A DNA stretch of 64,000 bases from Niastella koreensis GR20-10. GTDB taxonomy: Bacteria > Bacteroidota > Bacteroidia > Chitinophagales > Chitinophagaceae. This document shows positions 33,371 through 41,800 of the stretch, piece by piece; positions within the stretch are counted from its first letter, which is position 1, and every line of letters begins with the position of its first letter. The notes beneath the pieces are model-generated. The model ran no database searches. It was not told the origin of the DNA and saw nothing but the letters and a program-made list of their open reading frames with translations. The stretch is taken from contig NC_016609.1 of the NCBI RefSeq assembly GCF_000246855.1, positions 4,278,001 through 4,342,000 of the forward strand. The letters run 5' to 3'. The position numbers were made by a program, and so were the translations under genes.

Positions 33371-33835
33371 TTATTTTAATTGACGCAGCACTTCTTCAAT
33401 GCGGTTATGGGCCATGTTTATGCCTTGCGCAAAAGGCAGCTTCAGCACCTGGTCACGTTGTTCAACCGATTCGTAGATCACGTGCATAGTGAGCTTGCTG
33501 GTTTCGTCGGTGATTGGTTCAAACTCATAGATCTCCAGCTGGATGCCAAAAGGTGTGTTCTCCATTTCAAATGTGCGCGAGATCTTTTTTTCCGGTACAT
33601 ATTCATGGATCACGCCATTGAACCCGTGTTTGTTCCCTTTGGGATCGGTTGTTTCCAACTGATAGCTGCCGTGCTTTTTACAATCGAATTTCAACACTTT
33701 GGTTCCCATCCATTGTTCAATGATCTCAGGTTCTATATAAGCTCTGAAAAGCAAGTCTAATGGCAGATCAAACTCGCGGGTGATCACCAGTTCCTGCTTG
33801 CCGGTTTCGGCATTGATCTTTGTTTTGCGTTCCAT
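33371..33835 (-). CDS. SRPBCC (AHSA1-like) domain protein
   Basis: This 154-residue protein starts its START-like fold with LVITREFDLPLDLLFRAYIEPEIIEQWMG, the usual 'aha1' opening, and has FEMENTPFGIQLEIYEFEPI and a long closing helix (AQGINMAHNRIEEVLRQL). Such domains bind hydrophobic ligands. It starts one base after the ArsR-type gene ends. The ArsR-SRPBCC pairing is widespread and suggests that the regulator controls this unit. Confidence 0.85.
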   Translation of the reverse strand: MERKTKINAETGKQELVITREFDLPLDLLFRAYIEPEIIEQWMGTKVLKFDCKKHGSYQLETTDPKGNKHGFNGVIHEYVPEKKISRTFEMENTPFGIQLEIYEFEPITDETSKLTMHVIYESVEQRDQVLKLPFAQGINMAHNRIEEVLRQLK

Positions 33836-33836
33836 A

Positions 33837-34157
33837 TTATTTGCTTTTGTATTTTTTCATGATGGATTCAATCTTGTTAAAACGGTCATCCCACATTTTG
33901 CGAAAGTTCTCTACAAAGTCATCCACCTCTTTCATTTTATTAGCATTGATGTGATAGTAGATCTCGCGGCCATTCTGCGTTTGCTCCAACAACTCGCATT
34001 CCGTGAGTATTTGCAGGTGTTTTGAAACCGTAGGCCGCGCCGTATCGAAGTTAGCGGCTATGGCGCCGGCAGTCATTGACTGGGAAGCCACCAATAATAA
34101 GATGGCTCTCCTCGTTGGATCGGCTATTGCCTGAAAAACGTCTCTTCGCAGGTTCAT
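33837..34157 (-). CDS. ArsR-family winged-helix regulator
   Basis: This 106-residue protein has [20 protein letters not shown] (helix 1-2), [22 protein letters not shown] (helix-turn-helix) and [16 protein letters not shown] (wing), a standard ArsR fold. There is no CxC metal site, so it is of the metal-independent sort commonly found with SRPBCC proteins. It is first in the operon. The upstream 65 bases include TAGCTATTTGACTAC and TAGCTATTTAACTAC (34161-34203), a direct repeat that is a natural operator candidate. Confidence 0.87.
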   Translation of the reverse strand: MNLRRDVFQAIADPTRRAILLLVASQSMTAGAIAANFDTARPTVSKHLQILTECELLEQTQNGREIYYHINANKMKEVDDFVENFRKMWDDRFNKIESIMKKYKSK

Positions 34158-34160
34158 TGT

Positions 34161-34203
34161 GTAGCTATTTGACTACAAATATACGCGTAGCTATTTAACT
34201 ACG
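34161..34203. promoter_or_regulatory. direct repeat upstream of the ArsR-type gene
   Basis: GTAGCTATTTGACTAC and GTAGCTATTTAACTAC lie about 27 bases apart directly in front of the regulator gene. Each copy is itself partly symmetric (GTAG...CTAC). This is the arrangement expected of an autoregulatory operator for a winged-helix dimer. Confidence 0.55.
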
Positions 34204-34222
34204 CAATTATTTTTTTAATTTG

Positions 34223-34840
34223 TCAGGCAACGAGCACTAACAAAATGATTAACAGTACCAGGGAGCCGGGAATTTTTTCGCGCAGGATGGTAATGGCGCG
34301 GCCCATCAATTTATAACAGGCTTTAACCGAGAGGTTCATGTTGCGAGCAATTTCTTCAAAGTTCAGGCCTTCATAATAGCGCAGGTAAATCACTTCTTTT
34401 TGTTTGGCCGTTAGGTTCGTCAAAACCCCTTCTATCTGCTGGCGTAATTGTCGCTGGCTTTCATTGTCCAGTACGCGGGTCTCCGGAGTTAATTGCAGCT
34501 CGAAGAGATAGCCGGGTTCATCGCCGGGGTTCAGTCCCCGTAACCGGTTTTGCTTTTGCAGCCAGTGCAGCATCGTAGTGCGTACAGCTTTGAACAAATA
34601 ACTCTTTACCGAAGTGTGCATGTCGAGCTTGTGCCGGTTCGCCCACAACCAAACGAACACATCGTGCAAACAATCTTCTACCGCCGGCAGATCGGCCATG
34701 AATTTTAACCCGTATTGCGTTAAAGGCTGGATGTATTTATTATAGAGAAGGGTAAAAGCATCATAGTCCCCCGACCGTATAGCAACGATCAGCGACGTAT
34801 CTTCCTGGGCGCTGTGTGAATCCAAGGGTGTCCGGGTCAT
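34223..34840 (-). CDS. ECF sigma-70 factor
   Basis: This 205-residue protein has region 2 (YDAFTLLYNKYIQPLTQYGLKF, VEDCLHDVFVWLWANR) and region 4 (LTNLTAKQKEVIYLRYYEGL, NFEEIARNMNLSVKACYKLM) with a hydrophobic tail (LVLLIILLVLVA), as in FecR-partnered Bacteroidota sigmas. No FecR gene is adjacent. Candidates are 26952-27956 on the same strand, with the ArsR operon and a receptor between, or 37304-38515 on the other strand. It is a single-gene transcript in a region with word repeats upstream. Confidence 0.88.
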   Translation of the reverse strand: MTRTPLDSHSAQEDTSLIVAIRSGDYDAFTLLYNKYIQPLTQYGLKFMADLPAVEDCLHDVFVWLWANRHKLDMHTSVKSYLFKAVRTTMLHWLQKQNRLRGLNPGDEPGYLFELQLTPETRVLDNESQRQLRQQIEGVLTNLTAKQKEVIYLRYYEGLNFEEIARNMNLSVKACYKLMGRAITILREKIPGSLVLLIILLVLVA

Positions 34841-35010
34841 GAGCCCTGTAATTTAATAACAAATTGCACGCTGGTAACATTTGGATTATACATATGTGTG
34901 TAACTGAACAATTTATTCCCCCAAAATCCTGCTTTAGCCCATCCAATTCCAGGTTTATCTTCTTTTTGTTATTGTATTCCGTTGAAACTCAGGAATTGAT
35001 TAGCTTAGTA

Positions 35011-35092
35011 AGACAAAGGTTAAAGGTAAAAGCCTAAAGCCCAAAGTCCCCGGTATTTGCTTTCAGCTTTAACCTTTAGGCTTTCAGCTGTA
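35011..35092. repeat. word-repeat hairpin (AAAGCCTAAAG)
   Basis: AGGTTAAAGG and AAAGCCTAAAGCCCAAAG on the left face GCTTTCAGCTTTAACC and TTTAGGCTTTCAGC on the right, with ccccgg in the middle. It ends a few bases before the MoaD-like ATG, so it forms that gene's leader. Confidence 0.55.
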
Positions 35093-35096
35093 TTCT

Positions 35097-35369
35097 ATGG
35101 CATTAGTAAAATTTACATACGCATTGAAAAGGTTTTTTCCCAAACTGACTGATACAACAGCCAGTGGGAAAACGATTCCGGCTGTTCTGCAGGAAATAGA
35201 AGCCAGCTATCCCGGAGTAACAAAGTATGTGCTGGATGACCAGGGCCGGCTGCGGCAACACGTGAACATTTTTATCGATGGCGTTATGATTCAGGATCGC
35301 GCCAAACTCAGCGATCCGTTTAAAGAGAACAGCGAGATTTATATTATGCAGGCGCTATCCGGAGGATAG
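35097..35369 (+). CDS. MoaD/ThiS-family small sulfur-carrier-like protein
   Basis: This 90-residue protein has the ubiquitin-like fold (VKFTYALKRFFP, VLQEIEASYPGVTKYVLDD, VNIFIDGVMIQDRAKLSDP, EIYIMQALSGG) and ends in the double glycine that MoaD and ThiS use for adenylation. It is not next to molybdopterin or thiamine genes; instead it pairs with the BNR-repeat protein at 35476-36558. The same two-gene pairing occurs widely in bacteria, its meaning unknown. Confidence 0.82.
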   Translation: MALVKFTYALKRFFPKLTDTTASGKTIPAVLQEIEASYPGVTKYVLDDQGRLRQHVNIFIDGVMIQDRAKLSDPFKENSEIYIMQALSGG

Positions 35370-35371
35370 CG

Positions 35372-35470
35372 CAATGTTGAATGTCCAATATCCAATAATG
35401 AATGTTGAAGTAAATACAATCGCGTCTTTCACTTCTACATTCAATATTCAACATTCAATATTCAATATTA
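35372..35470. repeat. word-repeat hairpin (TTCAATATTC family)
   Basis: AATGTTGAATGTCCAATATCC and AATGAATGTTGAAGTAAATAC face CACTTCTACATTC, AATATTCAACATTCAATATT and CAATATT. The CTTCTACATTC-AATATTC arrangement recurs at 21120-21154 and, inverted, at 43966-44005. It fills nearly the entire gap between two genes that are presumably co-transcribed. Confidence 0.6.
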
Positions 35471-35475
35471 GCTAT

Positions 35476-36558
35476 ATGAGATCAACACTTTTATTAGGAA
35501 CACGAAAAGGGTTAATTGCCTATCGCTTTCAAAACGGTAAATGGACAATGGAAAGTTGTTCTTTTGAAGGCGTCCCTGTTTCTATCGCTTATGCCGACCC
35601 GCGCAACGGCACCTGGTGGGCCTGCCAGGACCATGGTCACTGGGGCGTTAAATTGCAACGCAGCAAAGACCGTGGCAAAAGTTGGGTGGAAGTGGCTGCA
35701 CCGGCTTATCCCGAAGGCGAAGAAGTGAAAGACGGCATGCCCGCCACCACGCGGTACCTGTGGTCGATGGCGCATGGCGGCAGGAATTATACGTCCAGGT
35801 TATGGATAGGCACTGACCCCGGCGGCTTGTTTGTGAGTGAAGATGAAGGCAACAGCTTTCAACTGGTTGAGTCGTTATGGAAACATCCCACCCGTAAAAC
35901 GGGCTGGTTTGGCGGCGGCCGCGATCTGCCCGGGATCCATTCCATTGTTGTTGACCCACGCAACGAAGATCATATCCATATTGGTATCAGTTGCGCCGGC
36001 GTGTTTGAAACCGTTGATGGCGGTAAAAGCTGGGCCATTCGTAATAAAGGGATGAACGCCGATTTTCTGCCCGATCCCACCGTAGAAACAGGTTTCGATC
36101 CACATATTGTAGTGGCGGCGCCCAGTAACCCCGATTACCTGTGGCAGCAGAATCACTGTGGTATCTACCGGAGTACCGACGCCGGTAAAAACTGGATAGA
36201 TATCAGTGAACCTAATGGCCCGGCCCGTTTCGGGTTTGCCATTGCCGTTGCCGGCGACAATCCCGATCAGGCCTGGGTAGCACCCGCCGATAGCGACGTA
36301 AACCGCACGGCCATCCAAAGCGCCCTGGTCATTTGCCGCACCGATGACGGCGGAAAAACCTGGAAGCAATTGCGCAATGGTTTACCGCAGGAAGGTTGCT
36401 TTGATATCGTTTACCGCCATGCCCTGGTGAACGACAGCAATGCCGTTGTATTTGGCACTACCACCGGCAACCTGTTCTTTTCGCCCGATCGAGGGGAGAA
36501 CTGGCAGGTGATTAATAATTATTTGCCAATGATTTATTCGGTGCAGTTTGCGGAATGA
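35476..36558 (+). CDS. BNR/sialidase-like repeat beta-propeller protein
   Basis: This 360-residue protein is counted from the ATG at 35476; the open frame upstream only translates repeat DNA. It has no signal peptide. Repeated SxDxGxxW boxes (SKDRGKSWVEV, SEDEGNSFQLV, VDGGKSWAIR, STDAGKNWIDI, RTDDGGKTWKQL, SPDRGENWQVI) mark a multi-bladed propeller like those of exo-sialidases and VPS10 proteins. The catalytic residues of true sialidases are not evident. Companion of the MoaD-like protein upstream. Confidence 0.83.
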   Translation: MRSTLLLGTRKGLIAYRFQNGKWTMESCSFEGVPVSIAYADPRNGTWWACQDHGHWGVKLQRSKDRGKSWVEVAAPAYPEGEEVKDGMPATTRYLWSMAHGGRNYTSRLWIGTDPGGLFVSEDEGNSFQLVESLWKHPTRKTGWFGGGRDLPGIHSIVVDPRNEDHIHIGISCAGVFETVDGGKSWAIRNKGMNADFLPDPTVETGFDPHIVVAAPSNPDYLWQQNHCGIYRSTDAGKNWIDISEPNGPARFGFAIAVAGDNPDQAWVAPADSDVNRTAIQSALVICRTDDGGKTWKQLRNGLPQEGCFDIVYRHALVNDSNAVVFGTTTGNLFFSPDRGENWQVINNYLPMIYSVQFAE

Positions 36559-36742
36559 AAGGCAGCTTCAAGCTGCAAGCCATAAGCTATAAGCCAATAC
36601 ACCGCTTCGCGGCAAACCCAACAAAGAACATAGAACTGAGAACGTTGAACCTGGAACTTTTTCCCCTTTATCAACGCTATCAACTATGTCAACCCTATCA
36701 ACTCGAATCCCTGGTCAACTCGTCAACTGATCAACTGGTTAA
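36559..36742. repeat. intergenic word repeats
   Basis: This gap contains GGCAGCTTCAAGCTGCAAGC and TAAGCTATAAGC (36561-36594), then GAACATAGAACTGAGAACGTTGAACCTGGAAC, then at least five (A/G)TCAACT words (36683-36741). The SnoaL-like gene on the other strand ends at its right edge. Confidence 0.5.
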
Positions 36743-37141
36743 CTAACAAACTACCTGTCCATACCTCCAATGCTCTACATACTGCCCATCCTTCAACTTA
36801 ACTATGTCAATACAATGCATGGTTATACGTTGATGGGTGGGCGGATTATTTAAGAACTCCCCTACCTGAATGCCGGAGATCGCTTTGCGGGTTACTACGG
36901 TATCGCCTTCGGCTATCTGTTCAAAGATCTCCACTTTTACGTCGGTCAACGCTTTGTGCAATACCTCCACGATATAATCTTTGATCCCGTCGCGCCCCGC
37001 GGGTATATTTAAAGTGGCGGCGCTGCGGTTTACAAAACCGGCAGCTACTAATTCCTCAAAAACCTGGATATTTCCCTGTTCAATAAATTCCTTATTAAAG
37101 CGGGTTACTACTGCTTTGTTTTTTTCCTGTAATGTATTCAT
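36743..37141 (-). CDS. SnoaL-like (ester cyclase) domain protein
   Basis: This 132-residue protein opens with the NTF2-like pattern NKAVVTRFNKEFIEQGNIQVFEELVAAGFVNRS and has DVKVEIFEQIAEGDTVVTRKAISG and a C-terminal HCIDIVKLKDGQYVEHWRYGQ, matching SnoaL/ester-cyclase proteins. Substrate and activity are unknown; many are uncharacterised small-molecule isomerases. It is monocistronic, pointing away from the FecR gene. Confidence 0.82.
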   Translation of the reverse strand: MNTLQEKNKAVVTRFNKEFIEQGNIQVFEELVAAGFVNRSAATLNIPAGRDGIKDYIVEVLHKALTDVKVEIFEQIAEGDTVVTRKAISGIQVGEFLNNPPTHQRITMHCIDIVKLKDGQYVEHWRYGQVVC

Positions 37142-37303
37142 GGTTCAAAGGTAGTATTGCGGACAGGGGCGCTGGTAACGCGCCCGGCTCAGAAAATTAT
37201 TCTTTTAGCTCAACCCTGAGTGTGAAGCAGTTATAAAATTCTTTAAAAAATTTTTACAAAAAGCGTAGGGTGGCGCTATCATTTGGGTACATATATAAAT
37301 AGT

Positions 37304-38515
37304 ATGGACAAGCAAGCATTTCTCAGGATGTTGGATAAGTACCAGGATGGCTCTGCCAGTTCTGCGGAAAAAACATTGATTGAAGAATATTACCGCCGGT
37401 TGGAACTGGCAGGTAAAACTGAACTATCAGCAGAAGAAGAAATCGCGTTAAGACAGGCGATGTATAAAAATATAACTGCCGGCATGGTAGAACGGGATAC
37501 CCCGGTTGTTCCTATCAGAAGAAAAAACTATAGCCTGGCGGCAGCAGCAGCGGCATTATTACTGGTGCTCGGCGCAGGTAGTTATTACTGGTTATTTAAA
37601 GAACATACCACGCAGCCGGGCAATAACAAACTGGCAAAAGCCAAACACCACGACCTGCCACCGGGGCGGGATGCCGCTACGCTTACACTGGCCGATGGAC
37701 GCACCATTGTGCTGGACTCGGCCAGCGGAACCATCTCCAAACAGGGTGGCGCAACCGTAATCAATCTGAACGGTCAGGTTTCTTATGCAAAGGCAGGCGA
37801 CAAAAACGAACAGGCGCCGGTTGTATATAATACCATTACCACGGCACGTGGCAATCAGTATCAGCTCATATTGGCCGACGGATCAAAAGTATGGTTGAAC
37901 TCGGCCAGTTCGCTGCGCTTCCCTACCGCTTTCACCGGCGACAAACGCGAAGTGGAACTGGATGGTGAAGGATATTTTGAAGTAGTAAAGAATGCCGCCA
38001 AACCATTTCATGTTAAAACAAGCGCCCAGGATATTGAAGTACTGGGCACGCACTTTAACGTGAATGCATATAAAGATGAAGAGACGATAAAGACGACTTT
38101 GTTGGAGGGAAGAGTAAAGGTGAATTCGGCAATTCCCGACAAGTCGGGACGGGCAGGCAATCCCCGACAAGCCGGGGCAGGCTGGCAATCGGCAATTTTA
38201 AAACCGGGAGAACAGTCCTCCGTATCTCAATCATCGCAAACATCCCAAACAATCTCAGTTCAGACAGTTGATATAGACCAGGTAATGGCCTGGAAGAATG
38301 GCTGGTTTGAATTTGATAATACAGATATTAAAACCATTATGCGCCAAATAAGCCGCTGGTATGATGTTGATGTTCGTTATGAAATGAAACCCGATAACGA
38401 AACATATGGCGGCCGTATAAGTCGTAACCTGAATCTTTCCAACATTCTTAAGATGTTAGAGACTTATGGTGTTCATTATAGGCTGGAAAATAAAACATTG
38501 GTAGTAGTCAAATAA
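37304..38515 (+). CDS. FecR-family anti-sigma factor
   Basis: This 403-residue protein starts at ATG 37304; an upstream TTG at 37283 is less likely. It has a cytoplasmic part (KYQDGSASSAEKTLIEEYY), a membrane span (YSLAAAAAALLLVLGAGSYYW), a FecR domain (TTARGNQYQLILADGSKVWLN, FTGDKREVELDGEGYFEVV, TSAQDIEVLGTHFNVNAY) and an STN-like end (IKTIMRQISRWYDVDV). It carries the same 89-base repeat block as the FecR gene at 18982-20274. It precedes the SusC/SusD pair by 384 bases. No adjacent sigma gene, but ECF genes lie at 34223-34840 and 44489-45064. Confidence 0.88.
   Translation: MDKQAFLRMLDKYQDGSASSAEKTLIEEYYRRLELAGKTELSAEEEIALRQAMYKNITAGMVERDTPVVPIRRKNYSLAAAAAALLLVLGAGSYYWLFKEHTTQPGNNKLAKAKHHDLPPGRDAATLTLADGRTIVLDSASGTISKQGGATVINLNGQVSYAKAGDKNEQAPVVYNTITTARGNQYQLILADGSKVWLNSASSLRFPTAFTGDKREVELDGEGYFEVVKNAAKPFHVKTSAQDIEVLGTHFNVNAYKDEETIKTTLLEGRVKVNSAIPDKSGRAGNPRQAGAGWQSAILKPGEQSSVSQSSQTSQTISVQTVDIDQVMAWKNGWFEFDNTDIKTIMRQISRWYDVDVRYEMKPDNETYGGRISRNLNLSNILKMLETYGVHYRLENKTLVVVK
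38117..38205 (+). repeat. in-frame palindromic repeat inside fecR (copy 2)
   Basis: Identical to the complement of 19337-19425 over 89 bases. It has nested stems CCCGACAAGTCGGG and CCCCGACAAGCCGGGG. It begins two codons after LLEGRV and ends in LKP of the conserved LKPGEQ, adding roughly 25 residues relative to the FecR protein at 26952-27956, which reads QKGKVRFSVPAGNAATIM there. Confidence 0.75.
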
Positions 38516-38899
38516 AAGAACTGATGTAGATACCCGGACACTAAGGACGACGAACAAGCAATACAATTTGGCAATAAGCAGAAGGTTGTGCGAACCCCGA
38601 TTCATCGGGGAGGGTTGCAAGGGGTTTAACAATTGAGAGAACAGTGCATCAATCAACAACTATCAGGCATATATAATGCAGTCATTGTACTTCCCGAAGC
38701 TATTGCCAGTTGTAGTTGCCGGTTTAAATGAAGAGGCATGCGTCCAGGGATTAGTCTCGAATAAAAGCCCGGTAACAGGTAACTGGTAACCGGTAACAAA
38801 TAAAAAGCCGCTTCGTGGCCAGACGAAACGGCGGTGTTCAGTAATTATAAACAAGTCTGTTGAGGAATCATCTATTTAATCACCAAACCAAACAAAGTT
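38516..38899. repeat. FecR-SusC gap with palindromes and tandem GGTAACN
   Basis: This 384-base gap has no gene. It includes CCCCGATTCATCGGGG (38595-38610, a perfect palindrome around TC) and four successive GGTAACN units (38771-38797). A further stem GCCGCTTCGTG/AACGGCGG lies around 38806-38833. The gap is long for one operon, so SusC may have its own promoter here. Confidence 0.5.
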
Positions 38900-41800
38900 A
38901 TGCAAATAACTGCTATAATCCGTTTACGTAGATATACAAACGGGTTAATCTCCTGGTATGCCAGCCAGGAAATGCACAAACTGCTTAAGGTCATGAAGTT
39001 AACATCATTTCTCTTATTCGTCACATGCTTGCATGCAGCTGCCCATACCAGTGGGCAAACTGTAACCCTGTCGCTTAAGAACGTGCCGGTGCAAAAGGTG
39101 TTCAAGGCCGTTTCAAGGCAAACCGGCGTATCGATCGTGTATTGTGAAAACCTGTTTGAAGGGCTCGAACCCGTTACTATAAGCGTAAAGAACGCTACCA
39201 TAAAAGATGTACTGCAGCAATGCCTCACCGGCGCCCCGTTTGACTATAACGTACAGGGCAATACGGTAGTGATCAGGAAGAAATCTGCAGTAGAAATAAA
39301 AGGCGATATCAATACGCCGCCACCCCCACCCGTTCCCATAAAAGGTAAAATTGTAAACGACAAAGGCGAACCCATCGCCGGCGCCAACGTACAGGTAAAA
39401 GGTACAAAAAAAGGCACCAGCACCAACCCGGATGGTGAATTCACCATCGATGCAGATAAAGGCGATGTGCTTATCATTACAAACATTGGCTATGCTGCCC
39501 GGCAAATAACCCTTACCGATACAAAATCATTAAACATTACACTCACAGTAAACTCACAACAACTGGGTGAACTGGTTGTAACCGCCCTGGGTATTCAACG
39601 CCGCCAAAAAAGTTTAACGTACAGCACTACCAAAGTAAATAACGCCGAACTGACCACGGTAAAGAACATGAACCCCATCAACAGCCTGAATGGTAAAGTA
39701 CCGGGGTTACAGATCAACCCAAGTTCCTCCGGTATGGGCGGTTCTGTTCGCGTGATCCTGCGTGGGCAAAAATCAACGCGGGAGAACCAGCCGTTGTATG
39801 TAATTGACGGGGTACCGCTTACCAACTTCTCTACCGCACAACCTCAAAACCTGTGGGGCGAAAGTGGTGGCGTAAACACGCCTGGCCGCGATGCGGGTGA
39901 TGTGCTCAGCTCGCTGAACCCGGAAGATATTGAAAGCATGACCGTGCTGAAAGGCGCCTCTGCCGCCGCCCTGTACGGTAGCCAGGCCGGTAATGGTGTA
40001 ATTATGATCACTACTAAAAAAGGCCGCTCCGGTATGGCTAAAGTAGATTTCTCTACTGCCGTTACTTTTGAGCGCCCTATGTACACGCCAGATCTGCAGT
40101 ACAACTTTAACCAAACCAATGCCGACAATATTTACAGCTGGGGCCCTGCCGGTTCAAACCCCAACCACGTAAAGGATTTCTTTAAAACGGGTAAAACCTT
40201 TATCAACACCATTGCGTTTACTGCAGGTAACGAAAAAGCGCAAACCTATTTTTCGTACAGCAATACCAATAACACGGGTATAATGCCCACCAATGAATTC
40301 AAACAACATACTTTCAACTTCCGTCAAACTTCCAAGTTCTTTAACGACAAGTTGAATGTTGATGCGAATATCATTTTCAGCACCCAGAAAACAAATAACC
40401 GCCCTGCATCGGGTTTGTATTACAACCCGCTTACCGGTTTGTACCTGTTTCCCCGGGGGCTCGACTTCAACAACTACAAGAATAACTTTGAATACTTCTC
40501 GCCCACCCGTATCATGAATTTGCAAAACTGGTGGAATATAAACCCCGATAAAGATCTGGGCGGCGCCGATAACCAGCAAAACCCTTACTGGGTGCTGAAC
40601 CGCGATGTAAACCTGGGCAAAAAAGACAACCTGTTTGCTTCATTAACCCTGAAGTACCCCATCACCAAATGGTTAAGTGTTCAGGCGCGTGGTAGTATGA
40701 ACCGCAATTACGACAATTACGAATTACACGCCAATGCCAGTACCCAGATAACGCTGGCCGACTACAATGGCCGCTTTACCTACGACAGGTTAGAACGCAC
40801 CTTGTTGTATGGGGATGTAATTCTTTCGGGTAATTTACATCTTACCGATAAGATCGGGTTCAACTTCAATGCCGGTAGCAGCATCAATGATCAAAAGCAG
40901 GACCGCACCTATATAGATTCAAAAGGCGCCGACCTGGCTTATGCCAATATATTTACATTGGGTAACCTGAACCTCAGTCCGGCCCTGATGGTGCAGCCAA
41001 CCGGTTTACGCCGCCAGGTACAGTCGGTATTTGCAACCGGTACATTCGATTATGATGAAAAAGTTTACCTGGATCTTACCGCACGTAACGATTGGTCATC
41101 AACCCTGGCTTACACGCCAAAAGCAAAAAGCGGCTATCCTTATTTCTCAGCCGGTATCAATACCATCATCAGCGAACTGGCGCATTTGCCGCAATTCATC
41201 AACTACAGTAAAGTACGTTTGTCCTTTGCCAAAGTGGGTAACGACGTAGAGCCATTCTCAACCAACCCTACCAATACCATTCAATCGGGCAACGTACAAA
41301 CAGTTCAGGCCAGCCCTTATATGGGAGCATACCTGAAACCTGAAGACGCCCGTTCTTTTGAAATAGGAACCGAATGGAAATTCCTGAATAACCGGTTAAG
41401 TCTGGATTTCACCTGGTATAAGACCAATACCAAAAACCAGTATTTTGATTTCGCCGCACCCCGTGGCAGCGGCTACTCCCGCTTCTTTGTAAATGCCGGT
41501 AACATCCAGAACCAGGGTATTGAGGCCATGATCGGTTATGATGTGCTGAACAAAGGAGATGTAAAATGGAATACCAGTGTAAACTTTACCCGCAACCGTA
41601 ACAAGATCGTGCAACTGTTGCCAGAACTGGGCGGCATGTACGAGCTCACACTCGCCGGCGTGAACAGCTATTCGCTTCGCATTCGCGAAGGAGGTTCCTA
41701 TGGCGATATTTACGGTATCAAATTCCTGCGTGCACCGGATGGTTCCATTGTAGTGGATGATAAAGGAAAGCCACAGGCGAACGGTTTTGGATTTGTTGGT

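Noticed and set aside
38771-38797. Four GGTAACN units as a possible CRISPR array
   Set aside because: Units of seven bases without spacers; no cas genes anywhere in the window.
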